From Bacteroidota bacterium (GTDB lineage: Bacteria; Bacteroidota; Kryptoniia; Kryptoniales; JAKASW01): a DNA stretch of 17,091 nucleotides. Numbering within the stretch: the first letter of the stretch is position 1; each line of letters starts with the position of its first letter. Shown here one piece after another: positions 1 through 6,594 of this stretch. Under the pieces are notes generated by a model, which ran no database searches, was not told the DNA's origin, and worked only from the letters and a program-made list of their open reading frames with translations. The DNA lies in the NCBI GenBank assembly GCA_021796055.1, contig JAJYOS010000028.1, positions 1 to 17,091 of the forward strand, in the 5' to 3' direction. The translations under genes were made by a program, and so were the position numbers.

Positions 1-1
1 G

Positions 2-454
2 CTGGAATGGAAATCCAACGACGAGCAAGACGTTATTGAAGCCCAGCATCGTGCCTACGAACAATTGGCCCGGCCCGTGGTCCATCGCCGCAAGATCACT
101 TTCAATAAACGTCAGCGGACTTTCCTGCTGGAAGACAATCTGCTCGGAGACGGGACACACACAATTGAAACGATGTTTCATTTCGCCCCGGGCCTGAAAG
201 TTTTTGACCTGGGCCGGAATTTTCTCGCGCTTGAGGGGGAAGAGTACATGCTAATGAAGTTCCCGCATCCGTTCGTCCTGGAGGACTGGCCTCACTCTCC
301 GAGCTACGGCGTGTTGCGGACCGCGCGTGCCGCGCGCCTGAGGCTGGAGACCGAGTTGCCGGTGAGAATAGAGACGTTTATCTTTATTATCAGCAGCGCC
401 GACGACATGAACCACCTGTTGAACAGAATCCAGACCAGGGGATCCGCGGAATAG
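2..454 (+). CDS. Heparinase II/III family protein, C-terminal part (5' end outside window)
   Basis: The reading frame is open from the left edge to a TAG at 452-454, so only about the last 150 residues are present. The fragment is rich in beta-strand and aromatic residues. The stretch FLLEDNLLGDGTHTIETMFHF followed by a series of short strands resembles the C-terminal beta-sandwich domain of heparinase II/III-type polysaccharide lyases, where an 'R..W.V.D.L.G.G.H' region precedes 'FHF.P'. These enzymes eliminate uronic-acid polysaccharides, but many family members in polysaccharide or exopolysaccharide loci are of unknown specificity. The catalytic alpha-toroid and its Tyr/His residues lie upstream and cannot be checked. 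The TTG at 65 is an internal codon, not the start. The next gene follows after 42 bp on the same strand and is probably co-transcribed. The family call rests on this terminal domain alone. Confidence 0.6.
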   Translation: MEWKSNDEQDVIEAQHRAYEQLARPVVHRRKITFNKRQRTFLLEDNLLGDGTHTIETMFHFAPGLKVFDLGRNFLALEGEEYMLMKFPHPFVLEDWPHSPSYGVLRTARAARLRLETELPVRIETFIFIISSADDMNHLLNRIQTRGSAE

Positions 455-496
455 AGAACTTGAACGACAAGGACCAGAAAGACGGACGGGTTTGAA

Positions 497-1471
497 ATGA
501 AACTCCTCGCCACAGCAAAATTGAACCGGCAGATGACCGAGCTCATCATGAAGAAGGCCGGGAAATATTTCGAGATCGAATTCCTGGCGACCGCGGCCGA
601 CAAGGACCGGAAGCGGCTCATCGAGGCCGCCGACGTCATTCTTTCCGTGAATTTTAGACGCGAGATAGAAGAGGAAGAGCTTCCGTTCCTGAAAAAGGCA
701 CGGCTCATCCAGATCACGCTTGCGGGCGCCGATATGATCCCGTACGCCAAGCTCAGGCCGGAGATTATCATCTGCAGCAACGGTGGAGCCTACAGCGAGC
801 CGATAGCGGAACACGCCATAGGCATGATGCTTGCACTCGCACGAAACTTCCTCCCACTCCACCGGGGACTCGCCGAGGGAATCTTCGACCAGAAAACTCC
901 TCACAAGATGCTGGGAGGTTCGACTCTCGGTATCGTCGGATTCGGAGGGATAGGGAAAAAGACGGCCGAGATCGCACGCGGCTTCGGGATGAAGATACTG
1001 GCAATAAACTCGACCGGCAAGACTGATCGGCAAATAGATTTCACAGGGACTCTGTCGGATCTCGACAAATTATTGAGAGAATCTGATTTCCTCCTATTGA
1101 CGATCGGTCTGAACAAAAGGACAAGGAATCTTATAGGCGAGAAGGAACTCGGCATGATGAAACCGGACGCCGTCCTGATAAATGTCGCCCGCGGCGACCT
1201 TATCGACGAAAAGAGCCTGTACGAACATTTGAAGGCTAATCCGCAGTTCAAGGCCGGAATAGAAGCGTGGTGGGTGGAACCTTTCAACTTTCCAAAATTC
1301 GAAGTCCATTACCCCTTCTTCGAACTCGATAACCTGCTCGGATCGCCGCACAACTCATACCTTACTGATGGAATCTATCTCAAGGCTCTTGACACCGCGC
1401 TTGACAATATTCTCCGTTTCGCGAGGGGCGAGTCTTTAAAGAACATTCAGCGGCGGGAAGACTACCTGTAG
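497..1471 (+). CDS. D-2-hydroxyacid dehydrogenase family NAD(P)-dependent oxidoreductase
   Basis: 324 residues, the usual length for the D-isomer-specific 2-hydroxyacid dehydrogenase family, which interconverts 2-oxoacids and D-2-hydroxyacids in the cytoplasm. The Rossmann motif GFGGIG is at residues 148-153. The catalytic triad is visible as Arg232 (in NVARGDLID), Glu261 (in WWVEPF) and His285 (in GSPHNS). The Arg-Glu spacing of 29 equals that of SerA (240/269), and the Glu-His spacing is 24 against 23. The second strand of the nucleotide fold ends in AINSTGKTDR instead of carrying the Asp typical of NAD-specific members, so NADP use is possible (inference). The EAWWVEPF segment replaces the common DVFEPEP, which marks a divergent subfamily. 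Substrate is unknown; glyoxylate, hydroxypyruvate or a sugar-derived oxoacid from the upstream lyase pathway are options. The ATG has no strong Shine-Dalgarno, but the N-terminus aligns well from here. Confidence 0.85.
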   Translation: MKLLATAKLNRQMTELIMKKAGKYFEIEFLATAADKDRKRLIEAADVILSVNFRREIEEEELPFLKKARLIQITLAGADMIPYAKLRPEIIICSNGGAYSEPIAEHAIGMMLALARNFLPLHRGLAEGIFDQKTPHKMLGGSTLGIVGFGGIGKKTAEIARGFGMKILAINSTGKTDRQIDFTGTLSDLDKLLRESDFLLLTIGLNKRTRNLIGEKELGMMKPDAVLINVARGDLIDEKSLYEHLKANPQFKAGIEAWWVEPFNFPKFEVHYPFFELDNLLGSPHNSYLTDGIYLKALDTALDNILRFARGESLKNIQRREDYL

Positions 1472-1474
1472 AAG

Positions 1475-1906
1475 TTACCCGATCTCCCGCCCGCTCCTGG
1501 CCCTCTTTTTTTCCGAGATGATCTTTTTATTCTTGAGCCTCTTCTCTTTGGAGGCTTTTGATGGATGCGTTTTCATCCTCTTCTTGGCGGGTTTCAATGC
1601 CTCTCTCAGTAATCGGATAAATTCCGAAACCACCAACTCCTTATTCTCCCACTGGCTGCGCGATACCTGCGAGGAGATATGGAGGACCCCGTCGGAATCG
1701 ATCCTGTTCCGCAAACGGGAGAACACCCGCACGCGCTGAACCTCCGAGATAGATGACGTGTTTGCGGCATCGAACAGCAGCTCGACTTTGGATTCTACCT
1801 TGTTGACGTTCTGTCCGCCGGGGCCGCCGCTTCTGGACGTGCGGAATACCAGCTCCGAGCCGGGAACCACGACGCCGGGCATTATTACAATGTCTCCGCT
1901 CTTCAT
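1475..1906 (-). CDS. arfB: Alternative ribosome-rescue factor ArfB (YaeJ-type peptidyl-tRNA hydrolase)
   Basis: 143 residues, matching the ArfB/YaeJ length (about 140) and much shorter than RF1/RF2. It has the GGQ catalytic loop (residues 30-32, in SGGPGGQNVNKVESK) but no codon-recognition domain. The C-terminus from about residue 108 is a strongly basic, lysine/arginine-rich tail, which in E. coli ArfB enters the empty mRNA channel of stalled ribosomes so that the GGQ loop can hydrolyse peptidyl-tRNA. The N-terminus IVIMPGVVVPGSEL aligns with E. coli IVISRHVAIPDGEL, supporting the ATG at 1906, although no clear Shine-Dalgarno precedes it. The ATG nine codons in has a GGAG upstream and is an alternative start. 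The gene converges on the dehydrogenase with only 3 bp between the stop codons, and no terminator hairpin is visible between them. Confidence 0.9.
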   Translation of the reverse strand: MKSGDIVIMPGVVVPGSELVFRTSRSGGPGGQNVNKVESKVELLFDAANTSSISEVQRVRVFSRLRNRIDSDGVLHISSQVSRSQWENKELVVSEFIRLLREALKPAKKRMKTHPSKASKEKRLKNKKIISEKKRARSGREIG

Positions 1907-2112
1907 TTAGTGTCAGACAAAGTATCGCCCCATTTGTTCAAAGTTGCAAATGGCGCAGCAATAAAGTAGAACGACGGCAGATTCGAACTCATGTGCGCTG
2001 CCGCTTCTGCCGGGGTATTACGTTTGGGGGATTAGGATCTGTGAATCAGATACACTGTGAGGATGGTGAGGCGGGATAGCATCTCGACAGAACTTCCGGG
2101 CCGTTCACCGAC

Positions 2113-2289
2113 CTATTCGTCGTCATCTTCTTTCGCGAAACCGAATTGAATCACGGAGACATATCCGGTGCCGTGGCACTTTTCACATTCGATGAAGTCA
2201 AATCCTTCGCCGCTCTCTGCGACACCGATGAACCGCGTGCCGTTACATGCATCGCAGACTGCTTCCCACTGAGATTCCTTATGAAACAT
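2113..2289 (-). CDS. Small DnaJ-zinc-finger-like protein (two CxxC motifs)
   Basis: 58 residues starting MFHKESQWEAVC. Two CxxC pairs, Cys12/Cys15 in CDACNGTRF and Cys35/Cys38 in CEKCHGTGYV, resemble the CxxCxGxG repeats of the DnaJ cysteine-rich domain, so it probably binds one zinc ion. The tail is acidic (KEDDDE). It lacks a J-domain or any other recognisable domain. Similar tiny proteins are found in tryptophan RNA-binding attenuator-inhibitor (anti-TRAP) and chaperone-like contexts, but I cannot assign a role. The start is set by AGGAG at 2297-2301, 7 nt before the ATG, and by a promoter whose predicted transcription start (about 2312) lies at or inside an upstream GTG-initiated extension, which I therefore reject. 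It is a free-standing transcription unit. Confidence 0.75.
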   Translation of the reverse strand: MFHKESQWEAVCDACNGTRFIGVAESGEGFDFIECEKCHGTGYVSVIQFGFAKEDDDE

Positions 2290-2318
2290 CCGATCTCTCC
2301 TTTTCTTTTCCACAAAAG

Positions 2319-2347
2319 AATATATTGAGACATCAAAGGGGTGTCAA
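2319..2347 (-). promoter_or_regulatory. Sigma70-type promoter of the small zinc-finger gene
   Basis: Read on the minus strand there is TTGACA (2347-2342), a 17-nt spacer, and TATATT (2324-2319). The predicted transcription start is about 2312, leaving a leader of roughly 23 nt with AGGAG before the ATG at 2289. This matches the housekeeping consensus at 11 of 12 positions with the optimal spacer. Bacteroidetes-type promoters use a different consensus, so this also informs taxonomy. Confidence 0.75.
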
Positions 2348-2374
2348 CACTTCCTAAAATTTTCCGGGGATTTT

Positions 2375-2407
2375 CTTAATTAATTAAGGACGGCCGGATG
2401 CCGGCCG
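2375..2407 (-). terminator. Probable terminator downstream of the ammonium transporter
   Basis: On the minus strand a 7-bp GC-rich stem (CGGCCGG / CCGGCCG, loop of 3, at 2391-2407) is followed by TCCTTAATTAATTAAG. The AT-rich part is itself a perfect 14-bp palindrome (2375-2388). The U-tract is interrupted, so it is a weak intrinsic terminator candidate. A further small inverted repeat (GGCGG/CCGCC, about 2430-2443) lies between it and the transporter stop codon. Confidence 0.5.
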
Positions 2408-2468
2408 CAGAGAACCCGGGGGTGCATTCTGGCGGCGCTCCGCCGGTGTCCGCTATGCCTTGAGCTTC

Positions 2469-3836
2469 CTACAATTCTTCGAAGACGTAACCGCTCTCCC
2501 CGTGTTGTGCCAGGTCGAGCCCGTCCATCTCATCTTCGGGAGAAACACGCAGTCCCATGGTCTTGTCGAGAAGCTTGAGTATTCCCCATGAAACTCCGAA
2601 CGCGTAGAGAATCACGACGACGAGTGCCATCACCTGCGCGCCGAGAAGCCTGACACCGCCTTCAAAGAGGCCGTTGGCACCTGCAGGATTGATAAGAACC
2701 GAAGCGAACAGTCCCGTTGCGATAGAGCCCCAGGCACCGCCGACACCGTGAACTCCTACCGTGTCGAGCGAATCGTCATAACCGAATTTTTCCTTCAACC
2801 GGATTCCTGTGAAGCAAACGATCCCGCCGGCGAAACCTATCGCCAGCGCGGCCATCGGCCCGACATACCCGGAGGCGGGCGTGATAGCGACGAGCCCTGC
2901 AACTGCGCCTGATGCTGCGCCGAGCACGGTCGGCTTCCCGCGCGTGAACCACTCGGCCATCATCCACGATAGCGCCGCGGCGGATGCAGCGATCTGTGTT
3001 GCGAGAAAAGCAGAAGTTGCCAGCGCGCCCGAGGCAAGCGCACTCCCGGCGTTGAAGCCGAACCATCCGAACCAAAGGAGCGCGGCACCGATGAGAGTCA
3101 TGGTGAGATTGTGAGGCGGCATCGGTTCCTGGCCGTATCCTCTTCTCCTGCCGATGATTATCGCCGCGGCCAGGGCGGAAACCCCCGAGCTGACATGAAC
3201 GACAAGCCCGCCCGCGAAGTCCAGCGCACCGAGGTTCCTCATCCATCCGCCGACTCCCCACACCCAGTGTGCCAGCGGGTCGTACACCAGCGTGGCCCAC
3301 ATGAGAAGGAAAAGAATGTACGTTTTAAACTTGAACCTCTCGGCAAACGCTCCTGTTATCAATGCAGGAGTAATTATGGCGAACATCATTTGAAACATCA
3401 TGAAAGATTCATGCGGGATCGTCGGGGCATATTCCGGATTGGGAGCGAAGCCGACGCCGCTGAGACCGATCCATTTCAGACTGCCAATCAGATGGCCGAC
3501 GTCAGGTCCGAACGCGAGCGAATATCCGAAAAGTATCCATTGAACGGTAACAACTCCGATAGCGATGAAACTTTGCATTATCGTCCCGAGAACGTTCTTG
3601 CGGCGAACCATACCGCCATAAAAAAGGGCGAGCCCCGGCGTCATCAGCATCACGAGTGCGGTGGATACGAGCATCCATGTAGTGTCGCCCGTATTCACGG
3701 TAATAACCTCCCGAGTGACATGTGCCGGGTTGTCATGCGTGAGCCGTCCGTCAGCCGATTGCGCATGAGCTGAAGATGACAAAAATAAAAGGAATATAAC
3801 GGTTCCAAATAGCAGATGTTCTCTTATTTGTTTCAA
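2469..3836 (-). CDS. amt: Ammonium transporter Amt
   Basis: 455 residues. An N-terminal signal peptide (LLFGTVIFLLFLSSSAHA-QS) precedes the 11-helix Amt/MEP/Rh channel that conducts ammonium across the inner membrane as a trimer. Hallmarks in order: GLALFYGGMVRRKNVL in the first helix; MMFQMMFAIITPALITGAFAERF, with the periplasmic-gate phenylalanine; DFAGGLVVHVSSG, with the first pore histidine; WFGFNAGSALASG, with the second gate phenylalanine; and DDSLDTVGVHGVGG, with the second pore histidine. The C-terminal tail (MGLRVSPEDEMDGLDLAQHGESGY) matches the conserved cytosolic segment that couples subunits and docks P-II proteins. No glnK/glnB gene is adjacent. The TTG start is chosen because AGGA lies about 10 nt upstream and no other codon gives a complete signal peptide. 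It is divergent from the polyketide synthase gene across 239 bp. Confidence 0.96.
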   Translation of the reverse strand: MKQIREHLLFGTVIFLLFLSSSAHAQSADGRLTHDNPAHVTREVITVNTGDTTWMLVSTALVMLMTPGLALFYGGMVRRKNVLGTIMQSFIAIGVVTVQWILFGYSLAFGPDVGHLIGSLKWIGLSGVGFAPNPEYAPTIPHESFMMFQMMFAIITPALITGAFAERFKFKTYILFLLMWATLVYDPLAHWVWGVGGWMRNLGALDFAGGLVVHVSSGVSALAAAIIIGRRRGYGQEPMPPHNLTMTLIGAALLWFGWFGFNAGSALASGALATSAFLATQIAASAAALSWMMAEWFTRGKPTVLGAASGAVAGLVAITPASGYVGPMAALAIGFAGGIVCFTGIRLKEKFGYDDSLDTVGVHGVGGAWGSIATGLFASVLINPAGANGLFEGGVRLLGAQVMALVVVILYAFGVSWGILKLLDKTMGLRVSPEDEMDGLDLAQHGESGYVFEEL

Positions 3837-4075
3837 TTTGACATGTTCCTGTTATTCATTTTATCAATCGTTCGAGCCGAAAAAAGGAGAAGGTGCCGGG
3901 TTCACCAGATGTCCGTTTATTAGGATTTCCAACTTCGGAGAATAATAAATACCGCCGGAACTACAAACTTTTTAATGGAAAACATACAGTCCCGGTTAAT
4001 TTCCTGAGGCAGCCGTCGCAAATATCCAAACAGCAGCCAGGAGAACCGGAGACGCTCGTTCAAAGGAGAATTCGA
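3837..4075. other. Divergent intergenic region between amt and the type III PKS gene
   Basis: 239 bp that must hold the promoters of both divergent genes. On the amt side, GATAAAAT shortly upstream of the TTG start could be a -10 element, but no convincing -35 is present. On the PKS side there is an AT-rich patch (AATAATAAATA near 3940) that may serve as a -10. An open frame reaches upstream from the PKS start to 3893, but its composition and translation show no family similarity. No clear sigma54 GG-N10-GC pattern was found. Confidence 0.4.
4063..4068 (+). promoter_or_regulatory. Ribosome binding site deciding the PKS start
   Basis: AAGGAG lies 7 nt before the ATG at 4076. It selects MPKIISVAVEN as the N-terminus over the longer open frame beginning at 3893. 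Confidence 0.85.
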
Positions 4076-5140
4076 ATGCCAAAGATAATCTCGGTAGCAG
4101 TTGAAAATGCCCCGATTCGCGTCGAGCAGGACGAGGTAAAAGAGTTCGCAAGAGCGATCTTCTCGCGACGCCGCGACGACATCGATCGCCTGATCGGTGT
4201 GTTCAACAACGCTTCGATCCTGACGCGCCACTTCACCGAGGAACGGTCATGGTACGGCAACGACCACGGCTTTTCCGAAAGGAACCGGCTCTACGTCGAA
4301 AGGGCGGTCAGAATGTCGGCGAGCTGCGCGGCGAAATGTCTGGCGGCAGCCGGTATAAGTCCTAAGGAGTTCAACCACATCATTTTCGTTTCGAGTACGG
4401 GGATTTCAACTCCCAGCATCGACGCGAGACTGCATAATATACTGGGTTTCGATCCGCACGTCAGACGGACACCGATTTGGGGAATCGGCTGCGCCGGCGG
4501 TGCGGTAGGATTGAGCCGGGCTCTCGAGTACACGCGGGCGATGCCGGAGCATGCGGTCCTCCTGATCGCGATCGAGCTCTGCGGGCTCACGTTTCGAAAG
4601 GACGATTACAGTAAAAGCAATTTGATCGGCACCTCACTCTTCTCCGATGGATCGGCCGCAGTGCTCGTCGCGGGCGATAAACATCCGCTGAGTCGGGGTA
4701 AAGGTCTTGTGCTGCTAAACTCGCTTTCAACAATATACGATTCTTCGCTGGACGTAATGGGATGGGAAGTGGAAGATAATGGCCTCAAGGTAATCTTCAG
4801 CAAAGACATCCCGACCATCGTGCACAACAGCGTGAGGCCGAACATCGATGAAATAGCGGCGCACAACGGGCTGCGCCTGCAGGACATCAAGCACTATATA
4901 CTGCATCCCGGCGGACCGAAAGTCATAAGCGCATACGAGGAAGCGCTCGGCCTGACTCACGATGAACTCCGCTTTACGCGTAAAGTGCTGAGCGAGCACG
5001 GCAACATGTCTTCCCCGACAGTCCTGTACGTTCTAAAGGAATTTCTCGAAAGCAAAGAATACGGAACGGGAGAGTACGGCCTCATTTCGGCTCTGGGGCC
5101 CGGATTCAGTTCAGAGTTGATTCTCTTCAGGACTGAATGA
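4076..5140 (+). CDS. Type III polyketide synthase (chalcone/stilbene synthase family, alkylpyrone/alkylresorcinol type)
   Basis: 354 residues from the Shine-Dalgarno-supported ATG, the normal bacterial type III PKS length. The catalytic triad is complete: Cys139 in WGIGCAGGAVG, His277 in LHPGGPK and Asn310 in EHGNMSSPT. The spacings of 138 and 33 nearly equal the 139 and 33 of plant chalcone synthase (164/303/336). GxGPGF near the C-terminus (ALGPGFSSE) is the family signature. Such enzymes extend acyl-CoA starters with malonyl-CoA and cyclise the product, acting as a cytosolic homodimer. Bacterial relatives such as Bacillus BpsA use long fatty acyl starters to make alkylpyrones; others make alkylresorcinols. 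The coupling to an ICMT-like methyltransferase supports a lipid product. Starter unit and ring type cannot be read from the sequence. Confidence 0.93.
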   Translation: MPKIISVAVENAPIRVEQDEVKEFARAIFSRRRDDIDRLIGVFNNASILTRHFTEERSWYGNDHGFSERNRLYVERAVRMSASCAAKCLAAAGISPKEFNHIIFVSSTGISTPSIDARLHNILGFDPHVRRTPIWGIGCAGGAVGLSRALEYTRAMPEHAVLLIAIELCGLTFRKDDYSKSNLIGTSLFSDGSAAVLVAGDKHPLSRGKGLVLLNSLSTIYDSSLDVMGWEVEDNGLKVIFSKDIPTIVHNSVRPNIDEIAAHNGLRLQDIKHYILHPGGPKVISAYEEALGLTHDELRFTRKVLSEHGNMSSPTVLYVLKEFLESKEYGTGEYGLISALGPGFSSELILFRTE

Positions 5141-5685
5141 CCGCGCTCCTCATCTTTCTTTCGTTCCTTTTGATCCAGCGGTTTGCGGAGCTTGCAGTCG
5201 CGAAACGGCACGAGAACATTTTGAAGAAAGCCGGCGCGACTGAAGTTGACAGGAAGGGTTATTCGTTCATAGTCGCAATGCACGCTGCTTTCTTCGTCGC
5301 ACTTCCGCTGGAGACCATTCTAATGAAACGCACTCCAAGTTCATTGTGGATCGTGTTTCTTGCCGCCTTCGCGGCGGCACAATTCCTTCGTTACTGGGCA
5401 ATTTCATCACTCGGAGTTTACTGGAACACAAGAATCATCGTGGCACCAAATCATCCAACGATAAACAAGGGGCCATACAGATTCTTACGACACCCCAACT
5501 ACGTCGCGGTCATTACCGAACTCGCAGTCATCCCACTTATTTTTTCCTGTTACATCACCGCAATTGTCTTCACTATTCTCAATTCAATCTTGCTTCGCAG
5601 AAGAATTCGGATCGAGAGGCGTGCTTTGGGAATTGCCCATAGCGGGCTCGGAGAAATAAAAAAGCCGGACGGAATTACCACCTAA
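5137..5685 (+). CDS. Isoprenylcysteine carboxyl methyltransferase-like membrane methyltransferase (BpsB/SrsB-like)
   Basis: 182 residues. Hydrophobic segments lie at about 2-16, 43-62, 69-88 and 123-152. The conserved cofactor-binding block of the ICMT/phospholipid methyltransferase group is present as GPYRFLRHPNYVAV (RHPNY at 118-122), followed by a C-terminal arginine-rich helix with Glu160. The ATG overlaps the PKS stop codon as ATGA, and AGGA sits 4 nt upstream, so translation is coupled. In Bacillus subtilis (BpsA-BpsB) and Streptomyces (SrsA-SrsB) the partner of a type III PKS from this family O-methylates the polyketide lipid, so the inferred role is SAM-dependent methylation of the PKS product at the inner membrane. 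The last seven codons overlap an inverted repeat that probably ends the opposing DUF488 transcript. Confidence 0.88.
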   Translation: MTALLIFLSFLLIQRFAELAVAKRHENILKKAGATEVDRKGYSFIVAMHAAFFVALPLETILMKRTPSSLWIVFLAAFAAAQFLRYWAISSLGVYWNTRIIVAPNHPTINKGPYRFLRHPNYVAVITELAVIPLIFSCYITAIVFTILNSILLRRRIRIERRALGIAHSGLGEIKKPDGITT

Positions 5686-5721
5686 TGCATTTTCTGACAC
5701 ACCTTATTTCGTCCGTCCGGC
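5658..5721 (-). terminator. Intrinsic terminator for the DUF488 gene, overlapping the ICMT-like gene's 3' end
   Basis: A perfect 10-bp inverted repeat, GCCGGACGGA at 5664-5673 and TCCGTCCGGC at 5712-5721, encloses a 38-nt loop. Read on the minus strand it is followed at once by TTTTTTATTT (A-run at 5658-5663 on the plus strand), a canonical U-tract. Read on the plus strand only GTTTAAAAAC follows, a much weaker tract. The left arm lies inside the methyltransferase coding region. Confidence 0.7.
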
Positions 5722-5770
5722 GTTTAAAAACTCAACACTCCTGGACTGAAGATAGTTCAAAGGGCTGAAT

Positions 5771-6307
5771 TCAGAACAGTGGTGGGTCGATAGGCGGATA
5801 CCAAACCTTTTCTCCATCTACCTTGGCGAAGGAGGTGAGTCTGTGAGGTTTTACGCTCCCTTTTCCAATTATATGAAGAACTTCTACTCCTCGCGCAAAG
5901 AGTGCATCGGAGACCAGCGACCGGTGACAGCGCCATGGAAGCGCCTCGGCACACATGATGGAAAGCCTGAGCTCAGCCGCTGAACTCATCAGATTCTCAA
6001 GAGCGATTCCGAATTCATCGGTCTGCATGTAATCTGCGAAACCGCGAAAACTCTCGTTATGCCATCCGCCGTTCGGTGAGTCCTTTCGGGCGTGGCGCAA
6101 CCCGCCGAGGGAAGGCATGTGAGAGTAGTTCACATTTGCGGCGCGCAATGAATTCTCCAGCGATTCCATTCCGAATTGAGGATTGTGGCGGGATCTCGGG
6201 ATGGTGCGAATGTCGACCAGTAGTTGAATCCGGTTTTCCACAAGAAGCGAAATGAACTCGCCTATGGCACGTGTGGAATGGCCGACGGTAAAAATCGTCA
6301 GGCTCAT
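5771..6307 (-). CDS. DUF488 domain-containing protein
   Basis: 178 residues with the hallmarks of DUF488 (PF04343): an N-terminal TVGHST (7-12), VDIR with Arg34, the P.SRHNPQF segment, a central LGGLR, and the C-terminal signature MCAEALPWRCHRSLVSDAL (118-136) with Cys119 and Cys127 and the WRCHR motif. The family is cytosolic. Its biochemical role is not established; a nucleic-acid or nucleotide-related function has been suggested from its fold and genomic contexts, but nothing here settles it. AAAGG 8 nt before the ATG supports the start. It is a single-gene unit, transcribed toward the PKS-methyltransferase pair and away from bipA. Confidence 0.9.
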   Translation of the reverse strand: MSLTIFTVGHSTRAIGEFISLLVENRIQLLVDIRTIPRSRHNPQFGMESLENSLRAANVNYSHMPSLGGLRHARKDSPNGGWHNESFRGFADYMQTDEFGIALENLMSSAAELRLSIMCAEALPWRCHRSLVSDALFARGVEVLHIIGKGSVKPHRLTSFAKVDGEKVWYPPIDPPLF

Positions 6308-6594
6308 CTTATGCCTTTCTGTGACATTTCATGTCCTGGACTCCCAACTTTCTGTTATTTAAGAGGTTAGGCGAGTGGCCGACAGGCACACTTTTCTATC
6401 TGGCCCATCTTTGTTATCTTATTACCAGCGTAAGCAAGTTCCTCCGGAGAAAACTTCCGGATCAAGCACCTTGGCGCCAAGGTGCTGACGCACCCGGCGC
6501 TTCGCCGCAAGGCATAAACCCGGCTCCCGGGAAAAGCTCACCGTGGTGAAAATACCCGAACATCGTTCAGATCGCTTGGAGAAGATTTTTTGAA
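6308..6594. other. Palindrome-rich intergenic region between DUF488 and bipA
   Basis: 287 bp holding the divergent promoters of the DUF488 gene and bipA. It contains a cluster of inverted repeats: GACAT-GAA-ATGTC near 6322-6334, TCCGGA repeated around 6443-6460, a perfect 22-bp palindrome (6465-6486), CGGCG-CTT-CGCCG (6495-6507), and TCACC-gt-GGTGA (6538-6549). A 72-codon open frame (6331-6549) crosses it but looks non-coding. A possible plus-strand -10, TATCTT near 6414-6419, lacks a good -35. Confidence 0.6.
6465..6486. repeat. Perfect 22-bp palindrome upstream of bipA
   Basis: Each half is AGCACCTTGGC read inward from either end, with no mismatch and no spacer. It lies about 110 bp before the bipA start, in its 5' leader or near its promoter. 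It may be an operator for a dimeric regulator, a transcript hairpin, or a dispersed palindromic repeat. The sequence alone does not tell which. Confidence 0.8.

Noticed and set aside
251..1033. 260-codon minus-strand open frame over the start of the window
   Set aside because: It lies antisense to the heparinase-family fragment and the dehydrogenase, both of which have clear family motifs. Its translation has no recognisable domain.
1907..2112. Possible small RNA or regulatory gene between arfB and the zinc-finger gene
   Set aside because: Only a weak ATTTG...CAAAT repeat is visible near 1931-1950. There is no tRNA-like fold, promoter plus terminator pair or coding frame that I can support.
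3893..4075. Upstream extension of the type III PKS frame
   Set aside because: The ATG at 4076 has an ideal AAGGAG and gives a family-length protein. The extra 61 residues are basic and unlike any PKS N-terminus.
6331..6549. 72-codon plus-strand open frame before bipA
   Set aside because: It has no Shine-Dalgarno, its second half translates the palindromic repeats, and there is no domain-like pattern. It is more likely regulatory spacer.
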